This document shows, one piece after another, positions 9,414-15,212 of a stretch of 34,968 nucleotides of DNA. The first letter of the stretch is position 1, and each line of letters opens with the position of its first letter. The notes under the pieces are model-generated. The model was not told the origin of the DNA. It was given only the letters and a program-made list of their open reading frames with translations, and did not search any database. Origin of the DNA: Verrucomicrobiales bacterium (GTDB taxonomy: Bacteria > Verrucomicrobiota > Verrucomicrobiia > Limisphaerales > JACDHS01); NCBI GenBank assembly GCA_028293445.1, contig JAQGOU010000641.1:1-34968 (forward strand), given 5' to 3'. Position numbers and translations under genes: made by a program.

Positions 9414-9512
9414 GGCAGGGCAGCAATGAGAATGACCAATCTGATCAGGACAATTTCTTATGTCGGTTCATCTGTGTCAGTCAGAACTAGATATTTGCTG
9501 CACCGCTCGCGG

Positions 9513-10829
9513 ATGCTGGTCCGTGGTTACAACCGCCTTTTACTTTTGCTCCTGTCGTTTGTCGCTGTGTGCTTGCACGCCGCAGAGTGGCCGGAATGGC
9601 GCGGGCCAACGCAGCAAGGACACGCCATTATTTCCGGCGCGCCGCAGACATGGAGCGCAGAAACCAACATCACCTGGAAGACCACAGTTCCTGGCCGCGG
9701 ATGGTCGTCGCCGGTAATCGAGGGTAAAGAGATTTGGATGACTACCGCGATCGAAGCGCCGGCAAAACCGGAGGACATTGCTCGACGGCTCAAAGTGAAC
9801 ACGGGAGACCAACCGCTGACGCTGGTGGAAGGTATCGAACTACGCGCCGTATGCGTCGATCTCGTTTCAGGAAAGCTTTTACAGAATGTTCTCCTGCTCA
9901 GTGAACGCGAGCCGCAATGGGTGCATGAATTGAACAGTTATGCTTCACCTTCCCCCGTGATTGAAGACGGACGGCTCTACTGTCATTTCGGTACTTTTGG
10001 TACGGCTTGTGTCGATACCAAAGCGGGCAGGGTGGTTTGGACTAATGATACTCTACATGTTTTTCACGACAATGGCCCGGGGAGCTCACCGGTGTTGTGG
10101 AAAGGTCTTTTAATTTTTCATCTTGATGGCACGGATCAACAATACCTCGTCGCCCTCGACAAGAAGACCGGGAAAGTGGTCTGGAAAACCAATCGCTCGG
10201 GTCAAATGGATCCTGCGGGTCCGCTCAAGAAGTCTTACACCACGCCGATTCTTTTAAAGGTAAACGGCACCGAAGAATTAATCTCACCCGCGGCCAGTTG
10301 GCTTTACAGCTATGATCCCGCCACAGGTCGGGAACTTTGGAAGGTGAGTTATGGAGTGCTTGGTTTTTCGATTTCCCCACGAACCGTCGTGGGACACGGG
10401 ATGATCTATCTCAGCACATGTTTTCCCCGAGCGGAAATGCTCGCGGTGCGTTACGAAGGTCTGCCGCAGCCGCAAATCGCTTGGCGTTACGGGAAAGGCG
10501 TGCCAAACATGTCGTCCCCGTTGCTCGTGGGCGAAGAGCTTTACTTCGTAAACGATGGCGGAATTCTTACTTGCCTCGACGCTAAGACTGGCAACGAACA
10601 CTACCGCGAGCGCCTCGGAGGCAATTTTAGTTCCTCCCCCACGCTTGCGGATGGCCGCATTTATTTTTCTAATCAGGAAGGCGCAACCTATGTAGTTAAA
10701 CCGGGGAAATCATTCGAAGTCCTCGCGAAAAACGAATTGCCCGGAAAGATTTTTGCCTCGCTCGCGGTTGCTGATCGGGCCTTCTTTCTCCGAACGGATA
10801 CAAGTCTCTATCGGATCGAACAGAAGTAG
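9513..10829 (+). CDS. PQQ-like beta-propeller outer-membrane/periplasmic protein
   Basis: A secreted protein of about 438 residues from this start. The chosen ATG gives a compact signal peptide (YNRLLLLLLSFVAVCLHAAEW), followed at once by the WPEWRGPTQQG motif that opens this quinoprotein-like family in Planctomycetota and Verrucomicrobiota. Propeller blades are visible as repeated W-motifs (ITWKTTVPGRGWSSPVIEG, VVWTND, GKVVWKTNRSG, LFVN-type strands, YFVNDGGILTCLDAKTGNEHY). Such proteins bind PQQ or act as scaffold propellers; I see no direct evidence for the cofactor. Longer in-frame starts at 9390 and 9426 would place a repeat element and a poor leader inside the protein. It converges with the delta-60 gene, only 19 bp apart. 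Confidence 0.8.
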   Translation: MLVRGYNRLLLLLLSFVAVCLHAAEWPEWRGPTQQGHAIISGAPQTWSAETNITWKTTVPGRGWSSPVIEGKEIWMTTAIEAPAKPEDIARRLKVNTGDQPLTLVEGIELRAVCVDLVSGKLLQNVLLLSEREPQWVHELNSYASPSPVIEDGRLYCHFGTFGTACVDTKAGRVVWTNDTLHVFHDNGPGSSPVLWKGLLIFHLDGTDQQYLVALDKKTGKVVWKTNRSGQMDPAGPLKKSYTTPILLKVNGTEELISPAASWLYSYDPATGRELWKVSYGVLGFSISPRTVVGHGMIYLSTCFPRAEMLAVRYEGLPQPQIAWRYGKGVPNMSSPLLVGEELYFVNDGGILTCLDAKTGNEHYRERLGGNFSSSPTLADGRIYFSNQEGATYVVKPGKSFEVLAKNELPGKIFASLAVADRAFFLRTDTSLYRIEQK

Positions 10830-10848
10830 CACGTGCAAGGCGCACGGA

Positions 10849-12243
10849 CTAATTAACGAAGATACGATAGAACCGATTGCTTACCGTGGCGTTCGTATCG
10901 TTGAACGTTTTGACCGTGCCATCTCCGCTCACGGGTGAAAGCGAACTCCAGTTGGTTTGTGAGAACGAGTTGATGTATTGCAAGGTGTAGGTCTTACCGC
11001 TGACAGTAGTCGCCACAGTAGAGAAGGTATTATTCGTTCTGTGTGAACTTATCATCTGCGGTCGCACGAATGGCGCTGCGTTGGTGCTGGACAGAAAACG
11101 GGCAATCCCACTCCGCGGTTGTCCATCCACCGTGCTGAAGCCGCCGCTGAGAAGGATTTTTCCGTCGGGTTGGGGAAGGATCATCCATGCCCAGTTATCT
11201 ACGTTGGCAGAAAACGTTGTCTCGAGTGTCCCGTCGGCATTCATGCGCGCGATACTCGTGCGAGAAACCCCGTCTACCGCAGTGAATTCACCGCAAAGAA
11301 GAATTTTCCCATTCGCATCAAGAGTGGCACATTGAATTTTCTCATCTGCGTAGCCTACGAAGTTCGTATCGATGCTTCCGCTAGAGGTGCGCCTTTCAAT
11401 CTCCTTTAAGAACAGGCCTTGCAGATTAAGCGAGTGCCCGGCGCAGAGATAGCTTCCGGTGCTGAGTTTGGTGGCAGTGTAAACGGCTGTTCGATCACCG
11501 AAAAATGGTAGAAAGGAATTATCCGGCGAACCATTCGGATTTATAAGCGCCATCCGGTTATGAGAACTATTGTTGTAATTATCAAACCAGCCGGTGACGA
11601 GAATCTGATTGTTGGTCAACACCTGAATCGAACGGCCCCAGGTGCTTAAGCCTGAGCCCATGGAAAAAGTGCCGTCGAGGGTGCCATTGGTATTAAGACG
11701 CGCTAGACCGCTTACACGCGTCCCGTTGAAGTTGGTGAAATTTCCGGTGATAAGAATTTTTCCATCGCTCGGCTGAATCGCAACTTGAAACACGAACGGA
11801 TCCGGATTGCCGGTGATGCTTACGCCGAGGGTGCCGGTCGCTCCGGTGCCGGTATCAAACGATGTATCGACGGTGCCGTTTGTGTTGAGTCGTGCAATGC
11901 AATGGTGCGGATAAACTCCCGCATTGTTGAAAAAGCCGCCCACGATAATCTTTCCGTCTGTTTGCACGGCCATGTGTCTCACCCAATAGCCGACGTCGGC
12001 CCCGAACGAAGTATCCACACTGCCATCCGAATTCAGCCGCGCGATATTGGATTTAGGCTGCCCATTAAAAGAGGTGAAGTTGCCGCACACGAGAATTTTG
12101 CCATTGGATTGTAACGCAACCGATTCAACGAAACCGCCTGCCGCACCTGTGCCAGGATTGAATGTTGAATCGAGAAGACTTTGCCCGTGTGCAACCGTAC
12201 ACGCCAAGGCGAAGAACATTCCCGAAAGAATTTTAAAACGCAT
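10849..12243 (-). CDS. Delta-60 repeat (DUF5122) beta-propeller secreted protein
   Basis: 464 residues with a signal peptide (MRFKILSGMFFALACTVAHG) and at least seven repeats of the delta-60/DUF5122 kind, each with the signature DGKILVCGNFTSFNG...IARLNSDGSVDTSF. The last ~75 residues (TYTLQYINSFSQTNWSSLSP...NRFYRIFV) are a C-terminal module like that on the beta-strand repeat protein at 1260. The start is fixed by AAGGAG six bases before the ATG at 12243; an upstream in-frame ATG at 12288 lacks a site. The family is extracellular or surface-linked; its function is not established. Confidence 0.85.
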   Translation of the reverse strand: MRFKILSGMFFALACTVAHGQSLLDSTFNPGTGAAGGFVESVALQSNGKILVCGNFTSFNGQPKSNIARLNSDGSVDTSFGADVGYWVRHMAVQTDGKIIVGGFFNNAGVYPHHCIARLNTNGTVDTSFDTGTGATGTLGVSITGNPDPFVFQVAIQPSDGKILITGNFTNFNGTRVSGLARLNTNGTLDGTFSMGSGLSTWGRSIQVLTNNQILVTGWFDNYNNSSHNRMALINPNGSPDNSFLPFFGDRTAVYTATKLSTGSYLCAGHSLNLQGLFLKEIERRTSSGSIDTNFVGYADEKIQCATLDANGKILLCGEFTAVDGVSRTSIARMNADGTLETTFSANVDNWAWMILPQPDGKILLSGGFSTVDGQPRSGIARFLSSTNAAPFVRPQMISSHRTNNTFSTVATTVSGKTYTLQYINSFSQTNWSSLSPVSGDGTVKTFNDTNATVSNRFYRIFVN

Positions 12244-12303
12244 ACAACTCCTTATGACGAGTTTCTTAGAAAGGGATCGTGGCTGCAATGGGGCAACCCG
12301 ATG

Positions 12304-12572
12304 AGGACACGATCAGCGTAAGGGCGGACTACCGAGTATCGGATCGCGGCGAAAAGATTTGGTTCGACACCCCGAGGACAAAGAGAGAAACCCCTACACC
12401 AAAAGTGCAGCGGCGTGGCGGGTGATTGAAACTATTTTGTAAGTTACAGGAGCGCCAGAGCAATCGCGGTTCATGTAACTTTTTATCAGCCAGATTACCT
12501 TTAGAGACCCGCGTGAGTAACCACTCTTCTATATATCCAGATAGCCTGATATGAAGTTTTTTAAAAATCCCA
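12304..12572. other. Intergenic region before the RNA island; hairpin with T tract
   Basis: No gene is recognised. At 12441-12485 AAGTTACA pairs with TGTAACTT across a 25-nt GC-rich interior, followed by TTTTT, which could be a terminator or the end of an unknown short transcript. Confidence 0.35.
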
Positions 12573-12858
12573 TTGACAGAACTAATGAGCAGTTAGTAGG
12601 TTCTGCGCATAGTTCAATGAATATCTGCAACAACATACTAACAAAGCCAGCCGGGCAAACCATGCCGGTCGCAAGTGCGATTCGTCATAGTCGCTTGGCT
12701 AACGGTTGTATGTTTAACCGGAGTCTATCTAACGGCTGGGGATATAAACCCGAATCGAATAAAGATAGACTGGAGGTAAGCAGGTAAGGAATAGAACTCT
12801 CACATAAGAAATTTTCCAACCCCTGTTTACCGAGTGTAAACAGGGGTTTTTAGTTTTT
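12573..12858 (+). ncRNA. Candidate structured RNA (or short transcript) ending in a terminator
   Basis: The interval starts at a TTGACA box (12573) and ends at the intrinsic terminator at 12820. Nested pairings are AACATAC (12632) with GTATGTT (12708); inside it AAGCCAG with CTTGGCT; inside that a GGCA/TGCC hairpin and TCGC-AAGT-GCGA. After these comes GTCTATCT paired with AGATAGAC (12723-12770) around a GGG/CCC core. The -10 region is weak. I do not recognise the family: it is not tmRNA, SRP RNA, 6S or RNase P by their signature sequences. A 78-codon frame (12551-12787, MKFFKNPIDRTN...) overlaps it and is the competing explanation. Confidence 0.4.
12820..12858 (+). terminator. Intrinsic terminator
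   Basis: The perfect 11-bp stem CCCCTGTTTAC/GTAAACAGGGG has a 5-nt loop and is followed by TTTTTAGTTTTT. Confidence 0.85.
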
Positions 12859-12898
12859 ACCATTTAACCAAAAATCAGACATACAACGGGTGATGAAA

Positions 12899-13128
12899 GT
12901 TAAGTGCGTCTACAGGACGCAACCCATCAGTCAGATCAAGCCGGCGACAGCGCCAGGCAGTTTTACTCTAAATTTACAATTTAAGGGCTTCGGAGGAGGT
13001 GTGCCCAAAACACCGAAACGTCCACCGCGAAATACCTGTGGCTACGGAGACTGCCAACCGTAACGGTGTTTGTTCTTTGTTGTTATTAATAAAGGCCCGG
13101 AGTTATGAACTCCGGGCCTTTCAATTTC
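12899..13128 (+). ncRNA. Second candidate structured transcript
   Basis: Between two terminators lies a gene-free stretch rich in short hairpins: GCGTC-TACA-GGACGC at 12906, GGCG-ACA-GCGCC near 12943, GGTGT/ACACC with a bulged GGAGGA strand near 12993-13015, and TACGG/CCGTA near 13043-13062. It ends in the terminator at 13091. No open frame with a ribosome-binding site fits. Promoter and family are not recognised; it may be a leader, a small RNA or a decayed element. Confidence 0.3.
13091..13128 (+). terminator. Strong intrinsic terminator
   Basis: AAAGGCCCGGAGTT pairs perfectly with AACTCCGGGCCTTT (14 bp, loop ATG) and is followed by CAATTT. It insulates the upstream region from the tRNA block that begins 70 bp later. 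Confidence 0.85.
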
Positions 13129-13199
13129 TAAGGTGTGCACACGGTCAGGTATGTCTTTCCGGTGCGATCTGCACCTATCTATATTAGCTGAGTATTCAC

Positions 13200-13272
13200 A
13201 GGATGCGTGTCAGCTACACATCAGAGTCTCCAAAACTTCGATTACTCCGGGCAGCACGGAGGCATCCTGCCA
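13200..13272 (+). tRNA. tRNA-Trp(CCA), deviant T loop
   Basis: Acceptor AGGATGC pairs with GCATCCT, with discriminator G and encoded CCA. The anticodon loop is CTCCAAA. The T arm CTCCG/CGGAG is perfect, with loop GGCAGCA (G at position 55, non-consensus at 54 and 58). The D arm is poorly formed and lacks GG. Confidence 0.75.
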
Positions 13273-13277
13273 TTTTC

Positions 13278-13355
13278 TGCGGGGAACTCGACTAAAGCAC
13301 AGAGGTGAGCCTCATAAACTCATACAGGTGGGTGCAATTCCAACCCCCGCTACCA
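13278..13355 (+). tRNA. tRNA-Met(CAU), unpaired first base pair
   Basis: GCGGGG pairs with CCCCGC at acceptor positions 2-7; with encoded ACCA the 1-72 pair would be T-T, and an unpaired end is a hallmark of initiator tRNAs. The anticodon loop is CTCATAA and the T loop TGCAATT (G55). The anticodon stem lacks the three G-C pairs of a normal initiator, so initiator or elongator cannot be settled. Confidence 0.75.
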
Positions 13356-13395
13356 TTTGGTGCTAGCGCACGGCCACGGCGCCTGCGGCGCATCT

Positions 13396-13472
13396 GCTTC
13401 CGTAGCTTAAATCGTTAAAGCAACCCGTTGTCTGCGGGAAGAGTGTGGGTGCAACTCCCACCGGAGGCGCCA
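13396..13472 (+). tRNA. tRNA-Asp(GUC)
   Basis: Acceptor GCTTCCG/CGGAGGC, discriminator G (as expected for Asp), CCA encoded. Anticodon loop TTGTCTG. T arm GTGGG-TGCAACT-CCCAC with G55. The D loop AAATCGTTA lacks GG. Confidence 0.85.
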
Positions 13473-13479
13473 TTTTTAC

Positions 13480-13554
13480 TGCTCAGTGGGATAATAGTAG
13501 TCCACCCGCTTGTTAAGCGGAACGGTGTTGGTGCGATTCCGACCTGAGCAGCCA
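13480..13554 (+). tRNA. tRNA-Asn(GUU)
   Basis: Acceptor TGCTCAG/CTGAGCA, discriminator G, CCA encoded. Anticodon loop TTGTTAA on a CCGC/GCGG stem. T loop TGCGATT (G55). Confidence 0.85.
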
Positions 13555-13589
13555 TTTTGATTACTAACCAACCGAAAGAAAGGAAGCCA

Positions 13590-13733
13590 ATGAAGCCAGT
13601 CAATCGTTATAAAAGTCAGTTGCTCTATAGTAAGAGCTACAAGCCGGTCCGCACCTTTCGAATCCGTCAGGGCGTGAAGAGCGGCCTGACGTTTCGCCCC
13701 ACACGCCTCAGTGTCGATCGAAAGATCGCGTGA
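13590..13733 (+). CDS. Small basic protein between tRNA genes
   Basis: A 47-residue protein, MKPVNRYKSQLLYSKSYKPV followed by RTFRIRQGVKSGLTFRPTRL and ending VDRKIA. It is preceded by a good ribosome-binding site (AAAGGAAG, six bases before the ATG). About a quarter of its residues are Lys or Arg, which fits RNA binding. I do not recognise the family. It lies between tRNA-Asn and tRNA-Ile and is followed at once by a large hairpin. Being embedded in an RNA array, it could be an RNA-binding accessory or a relic. Confidence 0.55.
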   Translation: MKPVNRYKSQLLYSKSYKPVRTFRIRQGVKSGLTFRPTRLSVDRKIA

Positions 13734-13738
13734 ACGCT

Positions 13739-13779
13739 TGCCGGCTGCTGCTTTTCTATAGCGAAAGCAGTGGCCGGCA
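13739..13779 (+). other. 16-bp perfect hairpin between small ORF and tRNA-Ile
   Basis: TGCCGGCTGCTGCTTT pairs along its whole length with AAAGCAGTGGCCGGCA (two G-U pairs), with loop TCTATAGCG. There is no T run, so it is more likely an RNA processing or stability element than a terminator. Confidence 0.6.
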
Positions 13780-13790
13780 CGCTAGTGCCC

Positions 13791-13861
13791 CCTTCTGTAG
13801 CTCAAAAGCAGAGCACCCGCCTGATAAGCGGGAGAACACGGAGCGTTACCGCGCAGAAGGA
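13791..13861 (+). tRNA. tRNA-Ile(GAU)
   Basis: Acceptor CCTTCTG/CAGAAGG, discriminator A, followed by GCA rather than CCA. The anticodon arm CCCGC-CTGATAA-GCGGG is perfect. The T loop AGCGTTA lacks both T54 and A58, but G55 and C56 are present. The short D loop AAAAGCA has no GG. Confidence 0.8.
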
Positions 13862-13865
13862 GCAT

Positions 13866-13941
13866 CCCCTAAATAGCTGAGATAGATTAGCGCCTCGTTG
13901 AAGCCGAGGAGACGTTGGTGCGATACCAACTTTGGGGACCA
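13866..13941 (+). tRNA. tRNA-Phe(GAA)
   Basis: Acceptor CCCCTAA with TTTGGGG (one T-T mismatch), discriminator A, CCA encoded. Anticodon arm CCTCG-TTGAAGC-CGAGG. T arm GTTGG-TGCGATA-CCAAC (G55). Confidence 0.8.
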
Positions 13942-13951
13942 TTTTTAATAT

Positions 13952-14029
13952 GTCCGTGAATGCAAAGCAGATCGAGCAATCCGTTTTTCCAACGGAGCCT
14001 AGCCGGTGCAAGTCCGGCCACGGATACCA
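13952..14029 (+). tRNA. tRNA-Glu(UUC)
   Basis: Acceptor GTCCGTG/CACGGAT, discriminator A, CCA encoded. Anticodon arm TCCGT-TTTTCCA-ACGGA. T arm GCCGG-TGCAAGT-CCGGC (G55). Position 37 is C, which is unusual. Confidence 0.8.
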
Positions 14030-14033
14030 ATTC

Positions 14034-14111
14034 GTCCACGTAGCTCAGTTAGATTAGAGCGCCACTTTGCGAAGGTGGAGGTCACAGGTGCGAGTCCTGT
14101 CGTGGACACCA
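14034..14111 (+). tRNA. tRNA-Arg(GCG)
   Basis: Acceptor GTCCACG/CGTGGAC, discriminator A, CCA encoded. Anticodon loop TTGCGAA. The D arm GCTC-AGTTAGATTA-GAGC is the clearest case where the usual GG reads AG. T arm ACAGG-TGCGAGT-CCTGT (G55). Confidence 0.88.
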
Positions 14112-14122
14112 TTTTATGTTTT

Positions 14123-14198
14123 CAGGATTGTGGTGTAATCAGCAGCATCTTCGTTTGTGAAACGAACGGTCCGGGTGCGAATCCCGGCTTCCTGACCA
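14123..14198 (+). tRNA. tRNA-His(GUG)
   Basis: Acceptor CAGGA/TCCTG (five pairs, then mismatches), discriminator A, CCA encoded. Anticodon arm TTCGT-TTGTGAA-ACGAA. T arm CCGGG-TGCGAAT-CCCGG (G55). The bacterial His identity pair G-1:C73 is not evident. Confidence 0.8.
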
Positions 14199-14210
14199 AT
14201 TTATAGTTTT

Positions 14211-14342
14211 CGATGGGCCGAAGTTTGCAGGTTATCTCACGCAAGGGGAGGACGCTCGCCACGAGAGAGCGCCGGGACGAAAGTTCAGGTCGGGTTCGAT
14301 TCCCGTTACGAGATCCCCACTCTGCGACGCACTTGTCCATCG
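14211..14342 (+). ncRNA. Y RNA a (Ro-binding stem with tRNA-like T-arm domain)
   Basis: The ends pair as CGATGGGC/GTCCATCG. The 5' strand continues CCGAAGTTTGCAGGTTATC and the 3' strand ends CGCACTTGTCC. This closely follows the Ro-binding ends of vertebrate Y1 RNA (GGUCCGAAG...GUUAUC and GCACUUG, from memory). Inner helix TTGCAG/CTGCGA. The domain inside has a canonical T arm (CGGG-TTCGATT-CCCG), a GG-CGCTC/GAGCG-CC hairpin and an ATCTC/GAGAT stem next to the Ro stem, so its tRNA-like part is arranged differently from units c-e. It begins 13 bp after tRNA-His. Confidence 0.72.
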
Positions 14343-14349
14343 ACTCTTT

Positions 14350-14458
14350 CACGGGCCGACGGTTTTTGGGTTATTGGAAAAGCAGTCTTCGGACTGTGAG
14401 CGGGTTCAAGTCCCGCCGATCAGGCAACTGATTGATCCCAGGCCAGACCTTGTCCGTG
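14350..14458 (+). ncRNA. Y RNA b (reduced tRNA-like domain)
   Basis: The closing helix CACGGGC/GTCCGTG has a changed pair relative to unit a that is compensated on the other strand. Conserved CCGA and CTT internal loop, inner helix TTTGGG/CCCAGG, then TTAT. The inside holds a UUCG-capped hairpin (CAGTC-TTCG-GACTG), a canonical T arm (GCGGG-TTCAAGT-CCCGC) and acceptor CGATCAG capped by the tetraloop GCAA and paired with CTGATTG. After AT the 3' inner-helix strand begins, so there is no D arm. This is a permuted acceptor/T-arm mini-helix rather than a full tRNA mimic. Confidence 0.75.
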
Positions 14459-14463
14459 TTTCC

Positions 14464-14485
14464 AACGAACCACAGAGCGGTTCGT
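14464..14485 (+). other. Hairpin between Y RNAs b and c
   Basis: ACGAACC pairs with GGTTCGT around loop ACAGAGC, followed by a short pyrimidine run. It may separate or terminate transcripts between units. Confidence 0.4.
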
Positions 14486-14492
14486 CAACTTT

Positions 14493-14620
14493 CGACGGGT
14501 CGTTGAATTGGGTTATCCCTATCACGGACGTGGTCGCCGGTTCGAGTCCGGCCTTCGGCTCCATTTGCCGGAGTAGCTCAGTGGTAGAGCACGTATTCCC
14601 AGTTCACTCCTTATCCGTCG
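14493..14620 (+). ncRNA. Y RNA c (circularly permuted tRNA mimic)
   Basis: Closing helix CGACGGGT/ATCCGTCG (covaries: GGGT with ATCC). Inner helix TGAATTGGG/CCCAGTTCA, 9 bp. In between come GTTAT, T arm GCCGG-TTCGAGT-CCGGC, acceptor 3' strand CTTCGGC (14553-14559), 7-nt loop TCCATTT, acceptor 5' strand GCCGGAG (14567-14573) and a canonical D arm GCTC-AGTGGTA-GAGC. The acceptor halves are in reverse of tRNA order and pair perfectly (one G-U). This matches the YrlA architecture, in which the anticodon arm is replaced by the Ro-binding stem. Confidence 0.85.
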
Positions 14621-14642
14621 TTTCTCTTCTGCACTTCAATTT

Positions 14643-14772
14643 CGATGGGCCGTTGATAGTGGGTTATTGGAACTGTTGGTTGGTGGTTCGAATCCGTCCT
14701 CGCGTTGTTTCAGCGCGAGTAGCTCAATTGGATAGAGCAGCAGTAAACATCCACGTCGCTTCTTGTCCGTCG
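14643..14772 (+). ncRNA. Y RNA d (circularly permuted tRNA mimic)
   Basis: Closing helix CGATGGGC/GTCCGTCG, then CCGTTGA and GGGTTAT. Inner helix GTGGGT/ATCCAC. T arm loop TTCGAAT. Acceptor CTCGCGT (14699-14705), loop TGTTTCA, partner GCGCGAG (14713-14719). D arm GCTC-AATTGGATA-GAGC with the canonical GG. A tRNA-like stem GCAGT/ACTGT can form where the anticodon stem would be. The next unit follows after only six bases, so processing rather than separate promoters is likely. Confidence 0.85.
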
Positions 14773-14778
14773 TCTTTT

Positions 14779-14893
14779 TAATGGGCCGTTAGATTCAGGT
14801 TATCTGTCATTGGTTCGACTCCAATCTGCTCCGCTAAACGGGGCAGTAGCTCAGAAGGTAGAGCAATTCTCTGGATCGTTCCCTTGCCCATTA
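14779..14893 (+). ncRNA. Y RNA e (circularly permuted tRNA mimic)
   Basis: Closing helix TAATGGGC/GCCCATTA is perfect, with compensated changes at four positions relative to unit d. CCGTTAG and GGTTAT are present. Inner helix GATTCAG/CTGGATC. T arm ATTGG-TTCGACT-CCAAT. Acceptor CTGCTCC (14826-14832), loop GCTAAAC, partner GGGGCAG (14840-14846). D arm GCTC-AGAAGGTA-GAGC, GG present. Confidence 0.85.
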
Positions 14894-14952
14894 CAATTTC
14901 CACAGCCGATTGGTTGCGGAGCGTTCACCATAAACACAACCCAGGAGGTTAT

Positions 14953-15042
14953 ATGCATACAAAACAAAATCATGAAGACGGGCCGTTTTTTCGAGATCAC
15001 CAGCAAACGGCGCAAAGGGTTCCCATCGGAAACACGGGTTAA
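14953..15042 (+). CDS. Possible 29-residue leader peptide
   Basis: [20 protein letters not shown] followed by nine more residues and a stop. The reason to list it is the best ribosome-binding site in the area (CCAGGAGGTTAT, ATG two bases on). The ATG of the SEC-C-like gene lies 19 bases further, in another frame, without its own site. It may be a translated leader, or the two frames may be one gene broken by a frameshift. Confidence 0.35.
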   Translation: MHTKQNHEDGPFFRDHQQTAQRVPIGNTG

Positions 15043-15166
15043 GAAAGGTCTGAGAATCGTTCATGGAGATAAAGAGCTCCACGAGAAACTCGGGCGCAAT
15101 GATCTGTGTCCGTGCGATTCAGGACGCAGCTTTCAAAAACTGTTGTATGCACTCGGGACGCTATGA
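14972..15166 (+). CDS. Small SEC-C-motif-like protein
   Basis: About 64 residues, [20 protein letters not shown]..., then [20 protein letters not shown]. The segment [17 protein letters not shown] matches the SEC-C zinc motif (GRNDPCPCGSGKKYKKCC), but the C-terminal Cys-Cys pair is replaced, so metal binding is probably weakened. The N-terminal half is very basic and could contact RNA. It lies between Y RNAs e and f, directly upstream of rsr. Its start is uncertain (see the overlapping frame at 14953). Confidence 0.5.
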   Translation: MKTGRFFEITSKRRKGFPSETRVKKGLRIVHGDKELHEKLGRNDLCPCDSGRSFQKLLYALGTL

Positions 15167-15212
15167 CGGATCGCTGCGGAAATATTATTCCCGGTAAAAA
15201 GACTCAATTCGA

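Noticed and set aside
12639-12700. c-di-GMP-I riboswitch
   Set aside because: GGGCAAACC is present, but the following GAAA hairpin receptor and the GGTAGC helix are absent.
12573-13128. tmRNA or RNase P RNA
   Set aside because: No tRNA-like 3' end, no tag reading frame with Ala-Ala stop, and none of the conserved RNase P blocks.
1111-13393. Shared GCGCCTGCGGCGCAT sequence at 1112 and 13379
   Set aside because: Only 15 bp, GC-rich and self-complementary; could be a dispersed repeat but two copies are too few to claim one.
13415-14352. Short minus-strand proteins with repeated GIAPTP-like motifs
   Set aside because: The motif is the antisense translation of successive tRNA T arms and acceptors.
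14493-14893. Ordinary tRNA genes interrupted by introns in the anticodon loop
   Set aside because: The 5' halves do not pair with the next 3' half downstream but with the 3' half immediately upstream, in all four units, so the order is permuted and the intervening segments are Ro-binding stems.
14211-14893. Permuted group I introns carrying tRNA exons
   Set aside because: The flanking segments are only about 35 nt, far too short for an intron core, and match the Y RNA signature.
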